A stretch of DNA of 64,000 nucleotides. Origin: Streptomyces malaysiense (GTDB taxonomy: Bacteria; Actinomycetota; Actinomycetes; Streptomycetales; Streptomycetaceae). The position numbers and the translations under genes are program-made. The notes below the pieces were generated by a model that saw only the letters and a program-made list of their open reading frames with translations, had not been told where the DNA came from and made no database searches. Below, piece by piece: positions 1 through 7,916 of this stretch. Location of the stretch: positions 34,793 to 98,792 of the forward strand of contig NZ_LBDA02000020.1 in the NCBI RefSeq assembly GCF_000980885.2, written 5' to 3'. Position 1 is the stretch's first letter; each line of letters starts with the position of its first letter.

Positions 1-485
1 GCGAACCTGTCGACGTCGCCTGGACCACCCAGTCCGTGACCCTCCTGCTGGCGGACGACATCGACGTCTCGCGCGGCGATCTGATCGTGCCGGCCAAGGA
101 CGCGCCGCCGACCACGCGGGACGTGGAGGCGACGGTGTGCCATGTCGCCGACGCCGCGCTGACCGTCGGCCACCGGGTCCTGCTCAAGCACGGCACCCGG
201 ACCGTCAAGGCGATCGTCAAGGACATCCCGTCCCGGCTCACCCTGGACGACCTGTCCCTGCACCCGCACCCCGGGCGGCTCGCCGCCAACGACATCGGCC
301 GGGTGAAGATCCGTACCGCCGAACCGCTGCCCGTCGACTCCTACGCCGACTCGCGCCGCACCGGCTCCTTCATCCTGATCGACCCCGCCGACGGCACCAC
401 GCTCACCGCGGGGATGGTCGGCGAGTCCTTCGCCGCGCCGGAGCCGGTCAAGGACGTGGCCGACGACGGCGGCTGGGACTTCTAG
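1..485 (+). CDS. cysN: Sulfate adenylyltransferase subunit 1 (CysN), C-terminal part, cut by window edge
   Basis: The frame is open from the left edge (first full codon at base 3) to TAG at 483-485, about 160 residues. The sequence fits the C-terminal beta-barrel domains of CysN, the GTPase subunit that works with CysD to make adenosine 5'-phosphosulfate from sulfate and ATP. The GTP-binding domain would lie to the left of the window, so the call rests on the C-terminal domain (for example the TTQSVTLLLADDIDVSRGD-type start of the barrel) and on the context: the next genes are a sulfonate-type ABC transporter and a sirohydrochlorin chelatase, all sulfur assimilation. A hairpin at 566-584 could end the transcript. 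Confidence 0.88.
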   Translation, partial: EPVDVAWTTQSVTLLLADDIDVSRGDLIVPAKDAPPTTRDVEATVCHVADAALTVGHRVLLKHGTRTVKAIVKDIPSRLTLDDLSLHPHPGRLAANDIGRVKIRTAEPLPVDSYADSRRTGSFILIDPADGTTLTAGMVGESFAAPEPVKDVADDGGWDF

Positions 486-565
486 GCATGGACTCCCACG
501 GTTTCCGCGCCATGTTCGCGAAGGCGGGCGGGCGGGTCGGCAGCGGCGTCCTCGGCTGGGGATCG

Positions 566-584
566 CCCCGAACGGAGTTCGGGG
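566..584. terminator. Hairpin downstream of cysN
   Basis: CCCCGAAC (566-573) and GTTCGGGG (577-584) form a perfect 8-bp stem with a 3-base GGA loop, 81 bases after the cysN stop. There is no T-tract, which is usual for GC-rich actinobacterial terminators. The hairpin followed by GGAGG resembles the short palindromic elements scattered through Streptomyces genomes, so it may be a dispersed repeat rather than, or as well as, a terminator. Confidence 0.5.
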
Positions 585-610
585 GAGGACAGGGCGGGGT
601 GGCGCGATGT

Positions 611-630
611 GTGCGCTGACGTACGCGCAC
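611..630. promoter_or_regulatory. Inverted repeat before the sulfonate transporter operon
   Basis: GTGCGC (611-616) and GCGCAC (625-630) form a perfect 6-bp dyad with an 8-base spacer, about 100 bases before the ssuA-type gene. The position suits an operator for a sulfur-responsive regulator. The element is short and GC-rich, so chance is possible. Confidence 0.25.
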
Positions 631-730
631 CGCTCGCGCGCCCTCCCCCCGCACAGACGAAGACCTGCCGACCTCCCGGCCACGACCTGAGAGACCGTGA
701 CCAGCCGGGCCAACGAGAGGAACCCCTCCC

Positions 731-1840
731 GTGCCTGCCATCACCCCCCCGTTCCCGCGCCGCTCGGCAGTCGTGCTCGCGGTCCTGCCGCTGCTCACGC
801 TCACCGCGTGCGGCTACGGCTCCGAGGCCAGGAGCGACGACACGGCCAAGGTCGCCCCCGGGGCCGAGAAGATCGACGGTCTCGGTTCCGTCAAGATCGG
901 CTACTTTCCGAACCTGACGCACGGCACCGCGCTGGTGGGCCGGGAGCGGGGCCTGTTCCAGAAGGAACTGGGCGCCACCAAGGCCGAGTACGCCACCTTC
1001 AACGCGGGGCCCTCCGAGATCGAGGCGCTGAACTCCGGCTCCATCGACATCGGCTGGATCGGCCCGTCCCCGGCGATCAACGGCTACACCAGATCCGGGG
1101 GCAAGTTGCTGCGGATCATCGGCGGTTCGGCGTCCGGCGGGGTGAAGCTGGTCGTCGACCCGAAGAAGATCAGGTCCCTGAAGGACGTCAGGGGCAAGCG
1201 GATCGCCACCCCGCAGCTGGGCAACACGCAGGACGTGGCGTTCCTCGACTGGGCCGCCGGACAGGGCTGGAAGGTCGACCCGCAGAGCGGCAAGGGCGAT
1301 GTCACGGTCGTCCGCAGCGACAACAAGGTGACGCCCGACGCCTTCAGGTCCGGCTCCGTCGACGGCGCCTGGGTGCCGGAGCCGACCGCGTCCCGGCTGG
1401 TCTCCGAGGGGGGCAGGGTGCTCCTGGACGAGTCCTCGCTGTGGCCGGGCGACAAGTTCGTGATCACCAACATCGTCGTGCGCCAGGCGTTCCTCAGGGA
1501 GCACCCGAAGGCGGTCGAAGCGGTCCTGAAGGCGTCCGTCGAGGCCAACAAGTGGATCAACGCCGAACCGGAGCAGGCGAAGCGGGCCGTGAACAGGCAG
1601 CTCGCGGACGACTCCGGCAAGGCGCTGCCGGCCGATGTGCTCGACCCGGCGTGGAAGTCCGTCCGGTTCACCGACGACCCGCTGGCCGCCACCCTCGGCA
1701 CCGAGGCGGCGCACGCGGTCCGGACCGGTCTGCTGGAGAAGCCGGACCTCAAGGGGATCTACGACCTGACGATCCTCGACACGGTGCTCCGGGCCGAGGG
1801 CGAGAGCCCGGTCGACGCCGCCGGCCTCGGCACCAGCTGA
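731..1840 (+). CDS. ssuA: Sulfonate/aliphatic sulfonate ABC transporter, substrate-binding lipoprotein
   Basis: 369 residues, GTG start with GAGAGG at 714-719. The N-terminus is a lipoprotein signal: two Arg, a hydrophobic stretch and the lipobox LTAC with the lipidated Cys at residue 27. The mature part begins with the GSVKIGYFPNLTHGTALVG-type strand of the NrtA/SsuA/TauA family and has the periplasmic-binding-protein type 2 fold signature. It should capture an organosulfonate (possibly taurine or an alkanesulfonate) outside the cell and deliver it to the permease encoded two genes on. Nitrate binding is the main alternative in this family, but the neighbours cysN and sirohydrochlorin chelatase favour sulfur. 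Confidence 0.85.
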   Translation: MPAITPPFPRRSAVVLAVLPLLTLTACGYGSEARSDDTAKVAPGAEKIDGLGSVKIGYFPNLTHGTALVGRERGLFQKELGATKAEYATFNAGPSEIEALNSGSIDIGWIGPSPAINGYTRSGGKLLRIIGGSASGGVKLVVDPKKIRSLKDVRGKRIATPQLGNTQDVAFLDWAAGQGWKVDPQSGKGDVTVVRSDNKVTPDAFRSGSVDGAWVPEPTASRLVSEGGRVLLDESSLWPGDKFVITNIVVRQAFLREHPKAVEAVLKASVEANKWINAEPEQAKRAVNRQLADDSGKALPADVLDPAWKSVRFTDDPLAATLGTEAAHAVRTGLLEKPDLKGIYDLTILDTVLRAEGESPVDAAGLGTS

Positions 1841-1874
1841 ATCCGCCCCGAAGACGTCCCAGGAGGTGACGACC

Positions 1875-2654
1875 ATGGCCACGACCCTCGCCAAGGCCGC
1901 GCGGTCGGTGGAGTACGCCGCACGCCTTGAGCATGTATCCAAGTCCTTCGCCACACCGGGCGGGTCCCAGCTCGTCCTGGACGACATCAGCCTCGATGTC
2001 GCGCCCGGCGAGTTCGTCACCCTCCTGGGCGCCTCGGGCTGCGGCAAATCCACGCTGCTCAGCCTGGTGGCGGGCCTGGACGAGCCCAGCACCGGCACCA
2101 TCCGCACCGACGGCCGCCCCGCGCTGATGTTCCAGGAACACGCCCTGTTCCCCTGGCTGACCGCCGGCAAGAACATCGAACTCGCCCTCAGACTGCGGGG
2201 AGTTCCCCGCCCCGAGCGGCGCGGCAGGGCCGAGGAGCTGCTCGAACTCGTCCGCCTCCAGGGCGCGTACGGCAAGCGCGTGCACGAGCTGTCGGGCGGC
2301 ATGCGCCAGCGGGTCGCGATGGCCCGCGCCCTCGCCCAGGAGAGCCAACTCCTGCTGATGGACGAGCCGTTCGCGGCCCTGGACGCCATCACCCGGGACG
2401 TGCTGCACGACGAGCTGACCCGGATCTGGTCGGAGACCGGCCTGTCCGTGCTGTTCGTCACCCACAACGTGCGCGAGGCCGTGCGCCTCGCCCAGCGGGT
2501 CGTGCTGCTGTCCTCCCGGCCGGGCCGCGTGGCCCGCGAGTGGGAGGTCGGCATCCCGCAGCCGCGCCGTATCGAGGACGCACCCGTGGCGGAACTGTCC
2601 CTGGAGATCACCGAAGTACTGCGTGGGGAGATCCGCCGCCATGGCAAGCACTGA
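1875..2654 (+). CDS. ssuB: Sulfonate-type ABC transporter ATP-binding protein
   Basis: About 259 residues. AGGAGG at 1861-1866 is 8 bases before the ATG at 1875, so I prefer this to a GTG at 1866 that lies inside the ribosome binding site. The protein has Walker A GASGCGKST near residue 52, a Q-loop (MFQEHALFPW), the LSGGM signature and Walker B LLLMDEPFAALD, in the order expected of the SsuB/TauB/NrtD family. It energises the permease encoded immediately downstream, whose start overlaps this stop by 14 bases, which indicates translational coupling. Confidence 0.9.
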   Translation: MATTLAKAARSVEYAARLEHVSKSFATPGGSQLVLDDISLDVAPGEFVTLLGASGCGKSTLLSLVAGLDEPSTGTIRTDGRPALMFQEHALFPWLTAGKNIELALRLRGVPRPERRGRAEELLELVRLQGAYGKRVHELSGGMRQRVAMARALAQESQLLLMDEPFAALDAITRDVLHDELTRIWSETGLSVLFVTHNVREAVRLAQRVVLLSSRPGRVAREWEVGIPQPRRIEDAPVAELSLEITEVLRGEIRRHGKH

Positions 2655-3531
2655 TACGACGACCACCGGCGCCCCGGCGGCGGGCAGCGTGGAGGCGGGT
2701 CTCGACGCGCTGGAGACGACCCGGTCGAGCCGTACGCCCTGGCGCAGGACCCTGGTCGACAAGGTCCTGCCGCCGCTCGCCGCGATCGCCGTCGTCCTCC
2801 TGGTGTGGCAGGGTCTGATCACCCTGAGGATCGTGGACGACCCGACCAGGCTGCCCACGCCGGGCGCGGTCTGGGGCGCCTTCCGCCACGACTGGCTCCA
2901 GGGCAGGCTGCTCGGCTACATCTGGACGTCCGTCTCACGCGGTCTGCTCGGCTTCTGCCTCGCCCTGGTGATCGGCACCCCGCTGGGGCTGCTGGTGGCC
3001 CGGGTGAAGTTCGTGCGCGCCGCGATCGGGCCGATCCTCTCCGGCCTCCAGTCGCTGCCCTCGGTCGCCTGGGTGCCCCCGGCCGTGATCTGGCTGGGTC
3101 TGGACGACTCCATGATGTATACGGTGATCCTGCTCGGCGCCGTGCCGTCCATCGCCAACGGGCTGGTGTCCGGCGTGGACCAGGTGCCCCCGCTGTTCCT
3201 GCGCGCGGGCCGCACGCTCGGCGCCACCGGGGTCAAGGGCACCTGGCACATCACGCTGCCGGCCGCGCTGCCCGGCTATGTGGCGGGCATGAAGCAGGGC
3301 TGGGCCTTCTCCTGGCGCTCCCTGATGGCCGCCGAGATCATCGCGAACTTCCCCGACCTCGGCACCGGTCTCGGCCAGCTCCTGGAGAACGCCCGCACGG
3401 CCAGCGACATGGCCATGGTGTTCGAGGCCATCCTGCTGATCCTGTTCGTCGGCATCGCCATCGACCTGCTGATCTTCAGCCCGCTGGAGCGGTGGGTGCT
3501 GCGCAGCCGCGGCCTGCTGGTGAGAGGCTGA
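2641..3531 (+). CDS. ssuC: Sulfonate-type ABC transporter permease
   Basis: About 296 residues, ATG at 2641 preceded by GGGGAGA inside the end of ssuB. A short hydrophilic N-terminus is followed by about six membrane helices typical of the BPD_transp_1 permeases of the SsuC/TauC/NrtB family. The cytoplasmic EAA-type loop that docks on the ATPase lies around the AGRTLGATGVKGTWHITLP segment. With the two preceding genes it makes a complete importer. The start overlaps the ATPase gene by 14 bases, and the next gene follows after 5 bases, so the four genes from ssuA to the chelatase probably form one operon. Confidence 0.9.
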   Translation: MASTDTTTTGAPAAGSVEAGLDALETTRSSRTPWRRTLVDKVLPPLAAIAVVLLVWQGLITLRIVDDPTRLPTPGAVWGAFRHDWLQGRLLGYIWTSVSRGLLGFCLALVIGTPLGLLVARVKFVRAAIGPILSGLQSLPSVAWVPPAVIWLGLDDSMMYTVILLGAVPSIANGLVSGVDQVPPLFLRAGRTLGATGVKGTWHITLPAALPGYVAGMKQGWAFSWRSLMAAEIIANFPDLGTGLGQLLENARTASDMAMVFEAILLILFVGIAIDLLIFSPLERWVLRSRGLLVRG

Positions 3532-3536
3532 TCCGG

Positions 3537-4274
3537 ATGGCAGCGCCCGTGCTCCTCGTCATCGCCCACGGCAGCCGCGACACGCGGCACGCCGCCACCG
3601 TGCACGCCCTGGTGGAGCGGGTGCGCGCGCAGCGCCCCGGGCTGCGCGTGGAGACCGGCTTCCTGGACTTCAACGTGCCGTCCGTGCAAGGCGTGTTGCG
3701 GTCCCTGGCGGCGGAGGGCGTCCGGGACGTGGTGGCGCTGCCGCTGCTGCTCACCCGCGCCTTCCACGCGAAGGCCGACATCCCGGCGGTGCTGCGGGCG
3801 GCGCCGGCCCGGCTGCGGATCCGGCAGGCGGAGGTGCTCGGCCCCTCGCCACTGCTGCTCACGGCGCTGGAGCGACGGCTGTACGAGGCCGGGCTCAGCC
3901 CCTCGGACAAGTCCTCGACCGGGGTCGTACTGGCCTCGGCGGGGTCCAGTGACCCGGAGGCGATCGCGGTGATCGCCGACATCGCGCGGGAGTGGTGGCA
4001 CACCGGTTGGTGCGCCGTGCGGCCCGCGTTCGCCTCCGCCCGTCTGCCGCGCACCGAGGACGCCGTACGGGAGCTGCGCGCGCTCGGCTGCGCGCGGGTC
4101 GCCGTCGCGCCGTACGTCCTGGCCTCCGGCTTCCTGCCGGACCGCATCGCGCGCGGCGCGGCCGGGGCGGACGTCCTCGCCGAGGTGCTCGGGCCCGCGC
4201 CGGAGGTGGCGCGGCTGCTGCTGCGCCGGTACGACGCCGCGTGCCGCCCGGCGCTCCACGCGCTCGGCGCCTGA
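3537..4274 (+). CDS. Sirohydrochlorin chelatase (CbiX/SirB family)
   Basis: 245 residues, ATG at 3537 five bases after the permease stop. The N-terminal VIAHGSRD motif carries the family's first active-site His, and LTRAFHAKADIP near residue 80 carries the second; this His pair binds the metal and substrate. A second chelatase-like half follows (LASAGSSDPE onward), so the protein is the long two-domain form. It should insert Fe2+ into sirohydrochlorin to make sirohaem, the cofactor of assimilatory sulfite reductase, which fits its place in a sulfur operon. A cobalt-inserting CbiX role in cobalamin synthesis cannot be excluded from sequence alone. Confidence 0.85.
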   Translation: MAAPVLLVIAHGSRDTRHAATVHALVERVRAQRPGLRVETGFLDFNVPSVQGVLRSLAAEGVRDVVALPLLLTRAFHAKADIPAVLRAAPARLRIRQAEVLGPSPLLLTALERRLYEAGLSPSDKSSTGVVLASAGSSDPEAIAVIADIAREWWHTGWCAVRPAFASARLPRTEDAVRELRALGCARVAVAPYVLASGFLPDRIARGAAGADVLAEVLGPAPEVARLLLRRYDAACRPALHALGA

Positions 4275-4276
4275 GG

Positions 4277-4300
4277 GGCCGCCACCGCCCCGGGGCGGCC
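4277..4300. terminator. Hairpin between convergent genes
   Basis: GGCCGCC (4277-4283) pairs with GGCGGCC (4294-4300) around a 10-base loop, starting 3 bases after the chelatase stop and ending 6 bases before the end of the convergent gene. Its position between two stop codons suits a bidirectional terminator. Confidence 0.5.
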
Positions 4301-4305
4301 GGCGG

Positions 4306-4629
4306 TCACAGTCCCAGGGCCTGCACCAGCTGCCGGGTGTAGGCGAGGCTGGCGGTGCCGGCCGACGCCCCGATGCAGATGTCGTCCAGGGCGGAGCGGA
4401 TGCGGCCGCGGTTGGGCGGCAGTCCGTCGTCGGCGGATTCCGCGAAGGCCGCCTCGATGATCTGGCCCTGGCGGACCAGCCCGGGGCACTCCCTGCGCAG
4501 CGCCTCGGTGAGCCGGGCGGAGACCGCGATCAGGGCCTCCAGCGGCGGCGTGCCGTGGGTCAGGTCGAGGCCGACGAACTCACCGTACTGTCCTGGTCCG
4601 TTGAGGTGTCCGTAGTCGTAGGTGCTCAT
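4306..4629 (-). CDS. Small conserved-looking hypothetical protein
   Basis: 107 residues from the ATG at 4629; the reading frame is open further upstream, but the segment before this Met is low in coding character and GAGCGAGGAC sits just ahead of it. The protein is soluble, mildly acidic and mostly helical by eye, with no signal peptide, Cys pair or recognisable motif. The N-terminus is rich in Tyr, Gly and Asn. I do not recognise the family. It is transcribed alone, convergent to the sulfur operon, with a 440-base gap upstream that contains a strong hairpin. Confidence 0.6.
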   Translation of the reverse strand: MSTYDYGHLNGPGQYGEFVGLDLTHGTPPLEALIAVSARLTEALRRECPGLVRQGQIIEAAFAESADDGLPPNRGRIRSALDDICIGASAGTASLAYTRQLVQALGL

Positions 4630-5069
4630 GTCCAGTCCTCGCTCGTGGATCAGAGGTAGGCCGAAAATCGCCACTCCCGCGGGTGGCCGGGTGTCCGCCG
4701 ACGGCCCCGGCCGCGCTAGCGGAACGGGCCGCACACGCTCCGGTGCGGGGATGGGCGGTGCCGTTCCGGCCGTCCGGCGTGCTTCACCCTAGGGACAACG
4801 GGACGGACTTGTCGCGTTGTTCGCGGAGCCGTCCCCGTACGAGTGAGGGCCGTGGTAAAGACCGTCGCGGTCCGGCGTTCCCCTGTGACGTCGGACCGCG
4901 ACGGCACTTCGTTCTGCGCCGGGGGTGACCCGGGTGTCACAGGGGGCGGTCGCGTCGAGCCTCCTCAGGGGCGGTTATCGGCCACCGTGGAGGAGGTCCG
5001 TTCGAACTCCGGTTCAGGGAAAGCGGAATCGACCGTTCGGGATCGTTCCCGCGTACGCCCAAGGGAAGC
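4630..5069. other. Non-coding gap of 440 bases
   Basis: Between two leftward genes. It holds the strong hairpin at 4862-4904 and presumably the promoter of the small gene at 4306-4629. I see no RNA gene and no convincing short coding frame in it. Confidence 0.5.
4862..4904 (-). terminator. Strong hairpin downstream of the ketopantoate-reductase gene
   Basis: CCGTCGCGGTCCG (4862-4874) and CGGACCGCGACGG (4892-4904) are a perfect 13-bp inverted repeat with a 17-base loop, about 165 bases past the end of the leftward gene at 5070. It is the best terminator candidate for that transcript. No T-tract is present. Confidence 0.55.
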
Positions 5070-6086
5070 TCAGGCCGACGCCCGCCGCGCCTCGTCGGCC
5101 AGCCGGACGAGGTCGGCGAGCGGCAGGGAGCCGGGCGCCCGGTGCTCGCGGGCGAAGGTGCCGGCGAGGCGCTGGAGGAGTTCGTTCAGCGGGGTGGGCA
5201 CGCCGTGCAGCCGGCCGAGCAGGACGATCTCGCCGTTGAGGTAGTCCGCCTCGATGCTGCCTGTGCCGCGCGCCAGGGACTGCCAGGAGGAGCCGCCGCC
5301 GCGCGGGGCACCCTCCAGCGGAACCAGGGTCACCTTGTCTGCGCGCACCGCGCGCTGCTCCTCGCCGCTCGCGTGGGCGATCCCGGCGGCGGCCAGCACG
5401 GCCTCCCCCTCGGCCCGTACCCGGGCGTACAGCTCTTCGGCGGCCGTGCCCTCGATGGGGCCGCTCACGGCCTCCTGCGCGTTGGCGAGGTTGCCGAGCA
5501 GCTTGGCGTACTGCCAGCGGGCCACGTCCGGCACGACCGGCGCCTCGAAGCGGGCGCCCGTGAGGTCGGCGGCGATCCGCCGGGCGGTGTCGTCGGTGCC
5601 GCCCTCGGCGCGGCCGAGGTGGAGGATGCCGGTGAGCGGGGTGCCCGGGGCGGAGACGACGCCGGGCTCCACGAAGGTGGAGGGCAGCCAGACGCAGACG
5701 CCGTACACCCGGCAAAAGCGGCGCAGCGCGATCCGGGGGCTCTCCACTCCGTTCTGGAGGCAGAGCAGCGGCAGCCGTTCACCGGCGGTGCCGCCACCGG
5801 CCACCGGGGCGCCCGCCCAGGCGTCCAGCGCGGCCGCGGCGTCCTGGGTCTTCACGGCGAGCAGCAGGACGTCGTCGGCGCGCAGCTCGCCGAGCGGCTC
5901 CGGGCCCTCGACGGCCGGCAGCCGGTACGTCGACTCCCCTTCGGGGACGCGCAGTCGCAGGCCGTGCTCGCCGAGTGCCGCCAGGTGCCCGCCGCGGGCG
6001 ACGAGGACGACCTCGTGTCCGGCCTGGGCCAGCCGTCCGCCGACGGTGCCGCCGACCGCCCCCGCTCCGATCACGATGTAGCGCAT
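5070..6086 (-). CDS. 2-dehydropantoate 2-reductase family protein (ApbA/PanE-like)
   Basis: 338 residues from ATG at 6086. The N-terminal Rossmann motif GAGAVGG starts at residue 7, followed by an NADP-type loop (VARGGHL). The central LLAVKTQD motif and the NG(V)E segment after strand 6 match ketopantoate reductases, and the C-terminal helical domain has the conserved Lys (YAKLLGNLANA, Lys in the active-site helix). The family reduces 2-dehydropantoate to pantoate with NADPH for coenzyme A synthesis, but Streptomyces carry several paralogues and this copy stands alone, so the substrate is uncertain. The next leftward gene upstream (DUF1697) is 23 bases away. Confidence 0.82.
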   Translation of the reverse strand: MRYIVIGAGAVGGTVGGRLAQAGHEVVLVARGGHLAALGEHGLRLRVPEGESTYRLPAVEGPEPLGELRADDVLLLAVKTQDAAAALDAWAGAPVAGGGTAGERLPLLCLQNGVESPRIALRRFCRVYGVCVWLPSTFVEPGVVSAPGTPLTGILHLGRAEGGTDDTARRIAADLTGARFEAPVVPDVARWQYAKLLGNLANAQEAVSGPIEGTAAEELYARVRAEGEAVLAAAGIAHASGEEQRAVRADKVTLVPLEGAPRGGGSSWQSLARGTGSIEADYLNGEIVLLGRLHGVPTPLNELLQRLAGTFAREHRAPGSLPLADLVRLADEARRASA

Positions 6087-6109
6087 GGACCCGGTCCCCT
6101 CACCCTCGC

Positions 6110-6661
6110 TCACGCCGGTGGCGCGGTCAGCTCGGCGAGCCTGACCACGGTGTTCCAGTTCCGGCTGGTGGCGACCAGGTCCTTGGTGGCCCGCGGCCGG
6201 TTCAGCGCCTCGGCGAGCCTGGAGCGGCCGAGGCCGTCGGGCGCGTACAGGTACAGGCAGCGGTCCCCGATGCGGAACTCCTCCGGGAGATGGGCGGCTT
6301 GGTCGACATGTGCGTAGCGCTCGGGGGTGACGGGCGCGGAGAAGTAGGTGACGTGCAGCTGTCTGCCCTCCAGTTCGGCGGCCGGGAAGGGGCAGGCGCG
6401 GACCACCTCGGCCAGATAGGCGTGGTCGCGCACGAGCACGTCCACCGGGAAGCCGAAGCGTTCCTCGATCGCCCGGGTCAACTCGCCCGCCAGGGACTCC
6501 TCGTCTCCCCGGTCGGCGGTGAACACGGCCTGTCCGCTCTGGAGATGGGTGCGGACGCCGGTGTGTCCCAGAGTGTCGAGCAGTGCGCGCAGGTCGGCCA
6601 TCGGGAGCTTCCGGTTGCCGCCGACGTTGATCCCGCGCAACAGCGCCGCATAGGTCGTCAC
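6110..6661 (-). CDS. DUF1697 family protein
   Basis: 183 residues. The start LLRGINVGGNRKLPMADL-like segment is the signature of the DUF1697 family, followed by TYFSAPVTPE and a C-terminal SRNWNTVVRL motif also typical of it. The biochemical role of the family is not known. It is soluble, without signal peptide. It is the first gene of a likely two-gene leftward unit with the ketopantoate-reductase homologue (23-base gap). The upstream 303-base region is shared with a divergent kinase-like gene and holds a palindrome at 6795-6807. Confidence 0.85.
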   Translation of the reverse strand: MTTYAALLRGINVGGNRKLPMADLRALLDTLGHTGVRTHLQSGQAVFTADRGDEESLAGELTRAIEERFGFPVDVLVRDHAYLAEVVRACPFPAAELEGRQLHVTYFSAPVTPERYAHVDQAAHLPEEFRIGDRCLYLYAPDGLGRSRLAEALNRPRATKDLVATSRNWNTVVRLAELTAPPA

Positions 6662-6964
6662 ACGGTGAGTCTAGAGCGGCCGTCGTGCCCCGTGGGGGCG
6701 GGCACGACGGCCGGTACCCGGCCCCCGTGGGGCGGGCTGCGCGAAACAATGCCGCTTCGGCGGGGGCCGGATCAACCTCTGAACGCAGCTGTGACTTGTT
6801 CAACAAGCTTTCGTAATCACAAAGTGGATCTCTGACGGCGGAACGGACATCCCATGACGTCCGGCGGGGCCGGGCCCGCCCGAGTGGGAGACTGACCGGG
6901 GGAAACGGCGGGTGCCGGCTCCCCGGGAACGGCTTGAAGCAGACGGTGGCACGGAGGCGGCACG
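6662..6964. other. Divergent intergenic region of 303 bases
   Basis: It separates the leftward DUF1697 gene and the rightward phosphotransferase gene and should contain both promoters. The stretch 6780-6830 is notably AT-richer than its surroundings and contains the palindrome at 6795-6807. No coding frame or RNA gene is convincing here. Confidence 0.5.
6795..6807. promoter_or_regulatory. Operator-like palindrome CTTGTT-C-AACAAG
   Basis: A perfect 6+1+6 dyad in an AT-richer island between divergent genes. The half-site TTGTT/AACAA resembles sites of MarR- or TetR-type repressors, though no such regulator gene is adjacent. A perfect AT-rich 13-mer is uncommon in sequence of this base composition. 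Confidence 0.4.
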
Positions 6965-7828
6965 ATGGACGAGGCGCGGGCGCGGGACGTACTGGCCACG
7001 GCGGGCGTGCCCGCGGTGGCGGCCGGGGACGCGGCCCTGATCGCGCTCGGCGAGAACGCCGTGTTCGCCGCCGGTGACCTGGTGGTCAAGGTGGGGCGCG
7101 ACGCCGAGCTGCTGGAGCGGGCCCGGCGCGAGGTGGAGGTCGCCGGGTGGCTCGCCGAGGCGGGCGTGCCCGCGGTGCGGGCGGCCGAGCCGGAGCCGCG
7201 GCTGGTCGCGGGCCACCCGGTGACGGTGTGGCACCGGCTGCCGGAGGCCGTGCGCCCCGCCGGGCCGCGTGACCTGGCCGAACTGCTGCGCCTGGTGCAC
7301 GCCCTGCCCCGGGCGCCCTTCGCGCTGCCGCCGCGTGAGCTGCTGGGCGGGGTGGAGCGCTGGCTGCGGCTCGCGGGCGAGGCGATCGACCCCGAGGACG
7401 CGGCCTGTCTGCGGGCGCGCCGGGACGGTTTCGCGGCGGCCGCGGCCGCGCTGACGCCCCGTCTGACGCCGGGTCCCGTGCACGGCGACGCGCTGCCCCG
7501 CAACGTCCACATCGGGCCCGAGGGGCCGGTCCTGGTGGACCTGGAGACCTTCTCCGCCGATCTGCGCGAGCACGACCTGGTGGTGATGGCCCTCTCTCGC
7601 GACCGGTACGGGCTGCCCGCCGAGTCGTACGACGCGTTCACCGGGGCCTACGGCTGGGACGTGCGCGAGTGGGAGGGCTGCTCGGTGCTGCGCGGCGCTC
7701 GCGAGACGGCCAGCTGCGCCTGGGTCGCCCAGCACGCGCCGAGCAATCCCAGGGCCCTGGCCGAGTTCCGCCGCCGGGTGGCGTCGCTGCGGGACGGGGA
7801 CGAGTCGGTGCGCTGGTACCCTTTCTGA
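6965..7828 (+). CDS. Aminoglycoside phosphotransferase (APH) family protein
   Basis: 287 residues, ATG at 6965. The kinase-like fold is shown by the VVKVG strand with the ATP-binding Lys, the catalytic loop HGDALPRNV near residue 177 (His-Gly-Asp...Asn) and the metal-binding Asp in VLVDLETFS. Unlike the second APH-like protein of this window (21737-22669) all catalytic residues are present, so it is probably an active small-molecule kinase. The substrate is unknown: the family includes antibiotic, choline, homoserine and sugar kinases, and nothing nearby identifies one. It stands alone and is convergent to the exonuclease gene. Confidence 0.78.
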   Translation: MDEARARDVLATAGVPAVAAGDAALIALGENAVFAAGDLVVKVGRDAELLERARREVEVAGWLAEAGVPAVRAAEPEPRLVAGHPVTVWHRLPEAVRPAGPRDLAELLRLVHALPRAPFALPPRELLGGVERWLRLAGEAIDPEDAACLRARRDGFAAAAAALTPRLTPGPVHGDALPRNVHIGPEGPVLVDLETFSADLREHDLVVMALSRDRYGLPAESYDAFTGAYGWDVREWEGCSVLRGARETASCAWVAQHAPSNPRALAEFRRRVASLRDGDESVRWYPF

Positions 7829-7916
7829 TCCCGTCGGCCGCACCCCCGCGGCCCGGTGCTCCCGGCCCGGTCCCGGTGCTCCGCCGCCGTCCCCGCAATC
7901 CCTCGGACGGCCTTCG

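Noticed and set aside
482..2647. A 721-codon open frame on the minus strand opposite the sulfonate transporter genes
   Set aside because: Opposite-strand frames stay open in GC-rich coding DNA; its translation has no family motif, while the plus-strand genes have lipobox, Walker and permease motifs.
5000..5030. TTCGAA-containing segment resembling a tRNA T-arm
   Set aside because: No matching acceptor stem, D-arm or anticodon arm around it; the same holds for a similar segment at 24659-24675.
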